From the NCBI GenBank assembly GCA_900552325.1, contig URZG01000026.1, forward strand, positions 1-14,200: DNA of 14,200 bases, read 5' to 3'. The number at the start of each line of letters is the position of its first letter. Position 1 is the first letter of the stretch. Position numbers and translations under genes: made by a program. Origin of the DNA: an uncultured Porphyromonadaceae bacterium (GTDB taxonomy: Bacteria; Bacteroidota; Bacteroidia; Bacteroidales; Muribaculaceae). The notes under the pieces were generated by a model. It was not told where the DNA came from and searched no databases. It saw only the letters and a list, made by a program, of their open reading frames with translations. Of this stretch, positions 8,321 to 14,200 are shown piece after piece.

Positions 8321-9730
8321 TTATTTCATTGTCTGTTTGGAGAACGTGAGTTTGACCGTGGCTTTGTCGAGGTCAAGACGTACCATGGCCGGTTTCTGCA
8401 CGTAGGGGGTAACGGAGCTTACCACCACCCTGTTGGAACCGTAGGATGAGATCGTTTCGGTCTCTACAGTTACAGGAACGATGGAGAATGTATATTCCTC
8501 GGCCGGAATCACGCCTTTGGCGCCGAAACGGTCGATGATATCCATCAGGTAGGGGCGCAATGCAGAGAAGGTGTAGCATCCCTTGGCCGCATTGTATTCG
8601 GCGTAGAAGGAATTCACGTTGTTGGTCACGGAGTTGTTGAGGAAAAACTCGTTCTTCTTATCCTTGAGAACCAGCAGCAGCTGAGCCGGAGGCTCTATGC
8701 CGTAGGAGTTTTCCACTACGCTGGCCGGAATCTGGAATGTGAGGGTGTTGATTGCCGACACTGTGCCGGAGTTGGCGTAATAGTAATCCACTACTTCCTT
8801 TATCGGGAATTCCATCTCCACGTCGCGCCCGGCCGGGGCTACGATAATATTCTCGCCGGCGTCAATGCGCTGCTGCAGCGAGGAAGCTATGTCGTAGGTT
8901 ATGCAGTTGTTCGAGACGATTTCGGGTGTTACCGCGAAGTAGGTGTTGGAATGGGGCACTTTCACGGGGTTCCCATCCTCGTCCGTATCCATCGTATGGT
9001 AGTACATCCGCATCGTGGTGGAGAGGATATCCACCACGCGTCCCGATCCGAAGGAGTTCGTCACGGCGATGCCGGGGAAATATCTGGCGAAAGCCATGGG
9101 GGTGGCATAGGCCGCGGGATTCTCTTTGTAAAGGTTGAAAAGCTCGCGTGCCAGCGACACCGGCATATCCACGTCGATCACCCTGTAGTTCAGTTTCTTT
9201 ATGGAATCGGGGGCGGCGATAGTGTTGTAGGAATAGATTTTCGAGGCGAGGAGTCCGGTCCGGGCGTCGTAGTATTCCGATGCGTCGAAATCGCTGTATA
9301 TCGGCTGGGGCAGCTGACGGTTCAGACGGTAGACGTTTAGCCCCATAGGGAGGATGGAGTCGCCGATGCAGCCCGAACCGAGCGGAATCTGCATAGTGAG
9401 CTTCATCGAGTCGATATATTCGGGGAGCACACCTTCGGTATCGAGCGAGGTAGCGGGAAGGAACTGCGTTACGAATTCCGAGGAGAAAGAGCCGTAACCG
9501 TCGGCGTGTATCGAACCCAGAAGCTGGGAGATGGTACGCGACTGCACGGGGATATTCGACGCGGATGTATGGCCGGTGACCTTGAAATCGGTCTCCACCA
9601 CCACTTCCGTCTCGTCCTCCACCAGCGACGATCCTATGGAACCGGTGGTGTCGGAGCACGCGCCGAGCATCCCTGCGGCAACCGCAATGGCGGCAGGGGA
9701 TAAACGGCGTGTTATATTGCGGATGTTCAT
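8321..9730 (-). CDS. DUF4270 family lipoprotein
   Basis: A 469-aa protein from the ATG at 9730. The frame is open 42 codons further upstream, but that extension lies almost wholly inside the preceding gene in another frame. The 9730 start instead gives a clean lipoprotein signal: basic MNIRNITRR, a hydrophobic stretch, and a lipobox LGAC with the acylated Cys at residue 25. The mature N-terminus has the DUF4270 hallmarks IGSSLVEDE, then TISQLLGSIHADGYGSFSSE and FVTQFLP. The rest is a predicted beta-rich body ending in VRLDLDKATVKLTF. DUF4270 proteins are Bacteroidota envelope lipoproteins of unknown function. The gene follows the GT5-like gene by 10 bases, which implies cotranscription and probably coupled translation. 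GGCCGG hairpins lie downstream. Family assignment is confident; function is not known. Confidence 0.88.
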   Translation of the reverse strand: MNIRNITRRLSPAAIAVAAGMLGACSDTTGSIGSSLVEDETEVVVETDFKVTGHTSASNIPVQSRTISQLLGSIHADGYGSFSSEFVTQFLPATSLDTEGVLPEYIDSMKLTMQIPLGSGCIGDSILPMGLNVYRLNRQLPQPIYSDFDASEYYDARTGLLASKIYSYNTIAAPDSIKKLNYRVIDVDMPVSLARELFNLYKENPAAYATPMAFARYFPGIAVTNSFGSGRVVDILSTTMRMYYHTMDTDEDGNPVKVPHSNTYFAVTPEIVSNNCITYDIASSLQQRIDAGENIIVAPAGRDVEMEFPIKEVVDYYYANSGTVSAINTLTFQIPASVVENSYGIEPPAQLLLVLKDKKNEFFLNNSVTNNVNSFYAEYNAAKGCYTFSALRPYLMDIIDRFGAKGVIPAEEYTFSIVPVTVETETISSYGSNRVVVSSVTPYVQKPAMVRLDLDKATVKLTFSKQTMK

Positions 9731-9740
9731 TGTCAGAATA

Positions 9741-10553
9741 TTAGAGGGTGTTGTAGAACTCCACCACGGCTGTGGCGTCCTTGTCGGCGTCGGGATGGAA
9801 TTCCAGTATCTTTTTCCCTTTCTCGCGGGCGTACTGGAGCAGCTCAGCAGGAACATTCTCCGATGCGGCGATCACACCGTCGGCGTAATCGATTGCTATT
9901 TTATTGAGCGTGAGCCAGTCCACCGGGTCAGCTCCGAGCGAATCGAGAGCCGCGGCATCGAAACCGTCGGTCACCAGTTTCTCGCGGAAACGGGGATCGA
10001 GTGTGCCGTCGAAAGGATCGTCGAAGATTGAGTAAACGACTTTGGCGTTGCCTACGGTGGGATCTTCGTTGTATGCCTTTTTCAGATAGAGGGGAGCCAG
10101 GGCTGTCACCCAGCCGGAGCAATGCACCACGGCGGGTTCCCAGCGGAGTTTCTTTACGGTCTCCATCACACCGCGGGTGAAGAATATCACGCGCTCGTCG
10201 TTGTCGTCGGGAGTCTCGCGTATCTCCAGGTCAGTCACGGCATGATGCTGGAAATAATCGTCGTTATCGATGAAATACACCTGCATGCGCGAGGACTGGA
10301 GGGTGGCCACCTTGATGATCAGCGGGTGGTCGGAGTCGTCTATGGGGATATTGAGCCCCGAAAGACGTATCACTTCGTGGAGCTGGTTGCGGCGCTCGTT
10401 GATGCAGCCGTATTTCGGCATGAAAGTACGAGCTTCATATCCGTTTTCCTGCACACGGGCGGGGAGTTCCTGGCACATGTGGCCTTGAAATGATTCGCGG
10501 AGGTAGGGGGTCACTTCCTGTGAGATGTAGAGTGCTTTCTTTTTTGTAGTCAT
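9741..10553 (-). CDS. Glycogen/starch synthase-like protein (GT5 N-terminal domain only, probably non-catalytic)
   Basis: A 270-aa protein that aligns by eye with the N-terminal Rossmann domain of GlgA-type ADP-glucose:glucan synthases (GT5) along its whole length. It has the opening strand ALYISQEVTPY, VVHCSGWVTALAPLYLK (142-158, where the family has an H-x-DWH-x-(A/G)L segment), VVYSIFDDPFDG (172-183, where the family has a TIHN...YQG segment) and a helix-strand pair near 215-235 ending in VIAASE. It is about half the roughly 480-aa family length and has no C-terminal nucleotide-binding half. The KTGGL sugar-nucleotide loop is replaced by LRESFQGHM near 18-26. Bacteroidota carry such short proteins, often annotated as glycogen synthase, but on these residues activity is doubtful and a structural or regulatory role is possible. 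A signal peptide is absent, so it should be cytoplasmic. It is the first gene of a pair with DUF4270, has a clear -7 element upstream, and has a hairpin in its leader. Confidence 0.85.
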   Translation of the reverse strand: MTTKKKALYISQEVTPYLRESFQGHMCQELPARVQENGYEARTFMPKYGCINERRNQLHEVIRLSGLNIPIDDSDHPLIIKVATLQSSRMQVYFIDNDDYFQHHAVTDLEIRETPDDNDERVIFFTRGVMETVKKLRWEPAVVHCSGWVTALAPLYLKKAYNEDPTVGNAKVVYSIFDDPFDGTLDPRFREKLVTDGFDAAALDSLGADPVDWLTLNKIAIDYADGVIAASENVPAELLQYAREKGKKILEFHPDADKDATAVVEFYNTL

Positions 10554-10566
10554 CGATATTGGCGTG

Positions 10567-10584
10567 TCCGCGCAATGGCGCGGA
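10567..10584 (-). promoter_or_regulatory. G+C-rich hairpin in the 5' leader of the GT5-like gene
   Basis: TCCGCGC and GCGCGGA form a perfect 7-bp stem with a 4-nt loop (AATG on the plus strand). It lies between the predicted -7 element and the start codon, ending 13 bases before the ATG on the minus strand. A stem this stable next to the ribosome landing site could tune translation. The position is seen; the role is inferred. Confidence 0.5.
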
Positions 10585-10621
10585 GATGAATGGTTGATTG
10601 AAACTGCACGGTTTCAGATTG

Positions 10622-10629
10622 CAAAGTTA
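10622..10629 (-). promoter_or_regulatory. Bacteroidota-type -7 promoter element for the GT5-like/DUF4270 unit
   Basis: On the minus strand this reads TAACTTTG, an exact match to the TAnnTTTG -7 consensus of Bacteroidota primary sigma promoters. It would start transcription near 10613, giving a leader of about 60 nt that contains the hairpin at 10567-10584. A convincing TTTG -33 element was not found upstream. Confidence 0.6.
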
Positions 10630-10767
10630 CGAATAATTTTTGAGATAACCGTCACTTTTCCGCGATGAGGGGCGTTCCCTGCTCCCTGTGGTGAAGGTTT
10701 AAGTGTTTTTAACCAACAATATCGTCCGTATGGCATGTTCAACGGCTGCTTTTCGGAATAATTTACC

Positions 10768-10775
10768 TACTTTTG
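10768..10775 (+). promoter_or_regulatory. Bacteroidota-type -7 promoter element for the AlbA_2-domain gene
   Basis: TACTTTTG matches TAnnTTTG and lies 29 bases before the ATG at 10805, predicting a leader of about 20-25 nt. The A-rich stretch just before the start codon, with no Shine-Dalgarno site, is typical of this phylum. The -33 region (TTTTC near 10750) is a weak match. Between this and the opposing element, 10630-10767, nothing else is evident. Confidence 0.6.
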
Positions 10776-10804
10776 TAGAAACTAACTATAAAAACTATAC
10801 GAAA

Positions 10805-13800
10805 ATGACGTTCGAGACAGGCAAAAAGTATGAATTCAAACGGAATGAATTTGATATAAGCAAGGAGACTGGAAGGCTTTATTTTGTGATAAAGGATCCG
10901 GCAGAGGATATAAGTTACAGAATAAAACCGTTTGACTTCCAGACTCGGGAACTGCCTGAGAAAATTGTGTGTTATCTGTCGTCTGCGGGTCGTGTTTCGC
11001 AGGATGTATATTCAGTGGTGCCATTGTTGTATAATGTAGGGGAAAAGTATGATTTCAGGGTGATGAAGCAGGACTGGAAGAATCTGCGGTGCACCCTGCG
11101 CGACGATGTTAACGGAGTGGAGTTCGCCAATATCGACCTCGGATCGCGCAAACGAGTGGAGCGGTTCCAGCGTGTGACATGCGAGATTCTCGATGTGGAG
11201 AACGGAAGGTTCAAGGTGCGGATGGTCGACGAGGATACCGCGACGGGGAACGGCTTCGCGCTTTCCGATCTCGATGCGATCCCCGAGGCCGTGGTATTCA
11301 GGCGCTCGGGGGCGATTGCCAGGCTGATGGCCGAGGAAACCTTTGTGGATGCGCGCACGATGATGGAGGCCGGCGAGCCCCGCTGGCCCGTGGCCGTGCT
11401 GGAGACGGTGGCGAAGTACCTTCCCAAATGGATAGAGAACCTCTCGCCGGCCAAGAAACGCACCCTCCTGCGGATGAAAGCGCTCACTATCGGACTGATC
11501 GAGCGGTCCACCTACCTGGCGCAGCTCCCCATCGAGGAACGGCGCGCCCAGCAGGAACGCCTGTCGGGCATCGTCCGCACTATAAACGACTATCTCCGTG
11601 TGACGGAGCTTATCGCCTCCGGCGAGGACGAGGCGATGATACAGCGCACTCTCGCCAGTCTACAGACTTCGGGATGGCTTTACGAGCCGGAGAAGAAGAT
11701 GAGGCTCCTGATGGCCATCTTCACCCTCCGCAACGCATACGCCCATGCCTACATCGGCGAGATTTTCTCCATCATACGCGAACATCATGCCGATCCTCAC
11801 TTCATGAATACTTTCCGCCAGGGATTCATCACCATGCTTTCGATATATATCGACAACGAAAGCAAGGTCATCGACCCCGTTGACCGCGACGGCCTCCGCG
11901 AGCTGGTGATGGCGCTCTCGCTGCAGCTGCTCCTCACCGCCAACATGGAGTTCGACAAGTGGAACGAATACCGCGGCCTGCTCTATACATGCGCCTCGCT
12001 GCTGGTCAACCGCTACGATTTTATCCTCCCTGACAAGGCGTTGCAGAGCTATGCCGACCGCATGGATGTCCCGCTGGAGTTTTCATGGCGCGATCTCGAC
12101 GACATCTCGATGTTGTGCTACAACCGGCTGTGTGCCCGTCTGCCGGTATCGGCCAACGCCTCTTCGGAGATATCGGTGTTCGAGCAGCAGAACGCACGGC
12201 TGGAGATCTCCTCGAATGAGTTGCGTCTGACCCCCGCGCTCACCGGGCCGCTGACGCGCACAGCACTGACGCGCCGGCTTTTCCCGGCGATGGATTTCAG
12301 GGTGTGCCTTGACTCGCGTCTGACCGAGGGATCGACTTCGACCGATGCTTCGCCCACGCTCCAGATGCCGATGTGGAAGCAGATGGAGATCATGCTCTTC
12401 GATCCTGCAAAGGGCACTCAGAGCAGGCTTCAGACGGCGTCGGTCGTTGCCCGCAAGACTCTCCCCGAGACGGGCGACGAAGTGACCGTACGCATAACCG
12501 CCAAAGACGACAATGATTTCCATACCTTCCTGTGCACCATCGAGGATGATCTGCACTACGGCAAGGGTACGATAATCACCCACGATATCGTGGGGTATCC
12601 GGTTCGTGCTTCGGTGCAGACGTTTGAAAAGGATGGCAAGCCGTTGCTGCTGCGTGCTGTGGTGGCCGGTCAGAATCCCGACGGCTCGTTCGTGTTCTCC
12701 ATGCGCAGGGGGATCAACCAGTATTTCGCCCAGAAAGCCAACGAGGACCGCGCTAACGGGAGCGGTCTTCAGGTCATAGTGTCGGCCGACGATGCCGGAA
12801 AGAAATATTATGGTGTGAGCGACTTAGGTTATCCGGTGGTGATATGGAAGAAGCGCGACATGCCTCAGCTCGAGAAATATGATGTGGTGTATGTGATGGT
12901 GGATAACGTGAGTCTGCAGAACGACGTGTTGTTCGTCAATACCATTTTCAACGGGATCGCCCCCGAGGACGAGCAGGTTGATAACGGTCAGCTTGCCATC
13001 AGCGATTCCTTCCATCAGATGCTGGTGGACTACGCTCAGGAAAAGGTTTATGAGCCGGAGGGGGCGGAGGATGAGGATGCCGAGCCCCCCGTATACGCCG
13101 AGGAGCTGACGGAGAACTATCTCACCCCCTCGGCCGTCAGCGCTATCTCGCAGTTGCTCAATGTTATGGCTATTTCCGAAAGCGACAGTCTGCCCAGGGC
13201 CTACTCGCTCCTCTCCATATCGCTGATAATGGCGCGTATGGCCGGCGACATGTACCGTGCTACTTTCCTCCATGCCAAATGCGCTCTTATGGAGGCGCTC
13301 GCTCGGTTTGCCTGTGACGGTCGCATTGACCCGGCCGAGGCCGAGCGGCTGACCGTGAGTTGCACCCGATTCACCGGCGATGACGCCGATCTGGCGCAGA
13401 AACTGGAGGTTGTCAGGACTCTCAGCCGTCTTGACCAGCCGGGGGAACTGCCTCAGCCTTCTCCGGCCGATATGTCGCCTGCGGCCAAGGTCGTCCGTCT
13501 GGTCAGCGCCTACAATCAGCTGCGCGGTCTGCGTATGAATGCAGCCCGCGAGGAGATTCTCAAAGGGATTTACGGAGTGCTGCGTCTGCCGGTGCCCGAG
13601 CAGGTGGATGTGATGCGCATCAAGGCCCAGGAGGATCAGCACAACGAGTTCAAGGAGTCGATGATCTACCCTGCCGGCAACGGCATGCATGCATCGGAAC
13701 TGCGTCAGGGCCGCGAGATAATGGAAGTTATCGACGGTATGCTCAACTCGGAGGGGGGCACACTTTATATCGGTGTGAACAACCAGGGTATACCCTCCGG

Positions 13801-14200
13801 ACTCGCCAACTGCATAAGCAATTTTGAGAAGGACGGCAACACGCTGATAATAGACGGCGGGGATATCCTGCAGGGCAGCCCGTTCACCTATTATCTCTAC
13901 AATAAGCGTAAGGACGATGGCTGTCTGCCCGCAGAGATAATGAATATTGGCGGGTATGATTTCGTCACATTGGGCAACCACGACTTCAACTACGGCAAAG
14001 AAGAGCTGGAAAAGTATATCTCTGCGCTGGACGCCAGGTGCTTATGCGCCAATATAGCCGGCATAAGGGGCGTTGAAAAGACCGCCATAGTCACACTGCA
14101 AAACGGACTGAGAGTAGGCCTGGCTGGCGTTACCACCCATTATGTGAAGCTATGGGAGAAGCCGGAAAATCTGGCCGGAATAGCTGTAACCGACGCATTT
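10805..14200 (+). CDS. Large AlbA_2 (Schlafen-type) domain protein, running in frame into a metallophosphoesterase fragment; 3' end outside the window
   Basis: An open frame of 1132 codons runs from the ATG at 10805 off the right edge with no stop. There is no signal peptide, so it is cytoplasmic. Residues about 5-130 look like short beta-barrel repeats (GKKYEF, GEKYDFRV at 79, then VTCEILDVENGRFKVRM). About 175-440 is helix-rich. More barrel-like strands follow at about 557-690 (GDEVTVRI, RASVQTFEKDGK, GYPVVIW). An acidic linker sits near 750 (EGAEDEDAE), then a second helical part. An AlbA_2 domain starts near 948: EFKES, then REIMEVIDGMLNSEGGTLYIGV and GIPSGL at 995-1000. AlbA_2 domains occur in nucleic-acid-binding and Schlafen-like proteins. 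The barrel repeats suggest RNA binding, but that is inference, and I do not recognise the N-terminal family. From about residue 1003 the protein becomes a 5'-nucleotidase-type metallophosphoesterase, so the true C-terminus of the AlbA_2 protein is probably not present here. Confidence 0.72.
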   Translation, partial: MTFETGKKYEFKRNEFDISKETGRLYFVIKDPAEDISYRIKPFDFQTRELPEKIVCYLSSAGRVSQDVYSVVPLLYNVGEKYDFRVMKQDWKNLRCTLRDDVNGVEFANIDLGSRKRVERFQRVTCEILDVENGRFKVRMVDEDTATGNGFALSDLDAIPEAVVFRRSGAIARLMAEETFVDARTMMEAGEPRWPVAVLETVAKYLPKWIENLSPAKKRTLLRMKALTIGLIERSTYLAQLPIEERRAQQERLSGIVRTINDYLRVTELIASGEDEAMIQRTLASLQTSGWLYEPEKKMRLLMAIFTLRNAYAHAYIGEIFSIIREHHADPHFMNTFRQGFITMLSIYIDNESKVIDPVDRDGLRELVMALSLQLLLTANMEFDKWNEYRGLLYTCASLLVNRYDFILPDKALQSYADRMDVPLEFSWRDLDDISMLCYNRLCARLPVSANASSEISVFEQQNARLEISSNELRLTPALTGPLTRTALTRRLFPAMDFRVCLDSRLTEGSTSTDASPTLQMPMWKQMEIMLFDPAKGTQSRLQTASVVARKTLPETGDEVTVRITAKDDNDFHTFLCTIEDDLHYGKGTIITHDIVGYPVRASVQTFEKDGKPLLLRAVVAGQNPDGSFVFSMRRGINQYFAQKANEDRANGSGLQVIVSADDAGKKYYGVSDLGYPVVIWKKRDMPQLEKYDVVYVMVDNVSLQNDVLFVNTIFNGIAPEDEQVDNGQLAISDSFHQMLVDYAQEKVYEPEGAEDEDAEPPVYAEELTENYLTPSAVSAISQLLNVMAISESDSLPRAYSLLSISLIMARMAGDMYRATFLHAKCALMEALARFACDGRIDPAEAERLTVSCTRFTGDDADLAQKLEVVRTLSRLDQPGELPQPSPADMSPAAKVVRLVSAYNQLRGLRMNAAREEILKGIYGVLRLPVPEQVDVMRIKAQEDQHNEFKESMIYPAGNGMHASELRQGREIMEVIDGMLNSEGGTLYIGVNNQGIPSGLANCISNFEKDGNTLIIDGGDILQGSPFTYYLYNKRKDDGCLPAEIMNIGGYDFVTLGNHDFNYGKEELEKYISALDARCLCANIAGIRGVEKTAIVTLQNGLRVGLAGVTTHYVKLWEKPENLAGIAVTDAF
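13799..13813 (+). other. In-frame junction between AlbA_2 domain and metallophosphoesterase sequence
   Basis: Codons for G-L-A-N-C lie here. To the left is the core of an AlbA_2 domain (GGTLYIGVNNQGIPSGL). To the right is the ordinary interior of a metallophosphoesterase (NFEKDGNTLIIDGGD). The AlbA_2 domain is cut before its end and the phosphoesterase is entered after its own beginning. GLA-type residues occur at this point in both families as I remember them, so a short shared sequence could explain a joint exactly here. Confidence 0.6.
13811..14200 (+). other. Metallophosphoesterase / 5'-nucleotidase-UDP-sugar-hydrolase type fragment, truncated at both ends
   Basis: These 130 codons continue the frame of the AlbA_2 gene but encode part of a 5'-nucleotidase-family calcineurin-like metallophosphoesterase. 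DGGDILQGSPFTYY (residues 1017-1030 of the fused frame) carries a metal-ligand Asp, and TLGNHDFNYG carries the GNHD motif at 1057-1060. Further on are CANIAG and GVTTHYVKLWEKPENL. The first metal motif, D-x-H, which should lie tens of residues before DGGD, is absent because the sequence there is AlbA_2. The nucleotide-binding C-terminal domain lies beyond the window, if present. The wording resembles Lachnospiraceae-type bifunctional nucleotidases more than Bacteroidales ones (from memory). Isoleucine is coded ATA 8 times, ATC 2 and ATT 1, unlike the upstream part. Confidence 0.75.

Noticed and set aside
9731..9856. An upstream start that would add 42 residues to the DUF4270 protein.
   Set aside because: The extension overlaps the GT5-like gene in another frame, and the ATG at 9730 begins a proper lipoprotein signal with LGAC at residues 22-25.
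10698..10715. GGTT...AACC dyad in the divergent promoter region.
   Set aside because: Only 4 bp pair before a mismatch, which is too weak to call an operator.
12824..13981. Minus-strand open frame of 385 codons.
   Set aside because: It is the complement of the AlbA_2 gene and spans the joint at 13800. The plus frame has recognisable domains on both sides, while this one has none and is His/Leu/Val-rich noise.

Overview
The window looks like a Bacteroidales chromosome segment, most likely Muribaculaceae-like. The signs are moderately G+C-rich coding sequence, TAnnTTTG-type -7 promoter elements with no clear Shine-Dalgarno sites, a DUF4270 lipoprotein, very large secreted choice-of-anchor proteins, and a type A (Por/T9SS-like) sorting domain. 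The family-level placement is inference.

Layout. Positions 1-10553 are coded on the minus strand. Reading in the direction of transcription, there is a 270-aa glycogen-synthase-like (GT5 N-terminal domain) protein (10553-9741). Ten bases later comes a DUF4270 lipoprotein (9730-8321). A 379-bp gap follows, holding inverted repeats and a striking array of eleven variant 7-bp units. Next is a 1135-aa secreted multidomain protein (7941-4534), then a 135-bp gap with a 56-nt imperfect hairpin, and then a second huge secreted protein (4398 to beyond base 1, at least 1466 aa). On the plus strand, a divergent promoter region (10554-10804) leads into a large cytoplasmic protein that reaches an AlbA_2/Schlafen-type domain near residue 948.

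How the genes relate. The GT5-like and DUF4270 genes look like one transcription unit. The two anchor proteins are probably exported and displayed on or released from the surface; whether they share a transcript is unclear because of the hairpin between them. The plus-strand gene is transcribed divergently from its own promoter.

The most unusual point is the right edge. Within the AlbA_2 domain, at about 13799-13813, the reading frame passes without a stop into a metallophosphoesterase/5'-nucleotidase. That fragment lacks the start of its own fold, and its isoleucine codon use differs sharply from the upstream part. This is either a remarkable in-frame fusion or, more likely in my view, an assembly chimera or recombination joint at a short shared sequence.

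No tRNA, rRNA, CRISPR array or insertion sequence was seen. No clear novel defence or mobile system is visible. The best leads for new biology are the heptamer array, the apparently inactive glycogen-synthase-like protein paired with DUF4270, and the architecture of the AlbA_2 protein.
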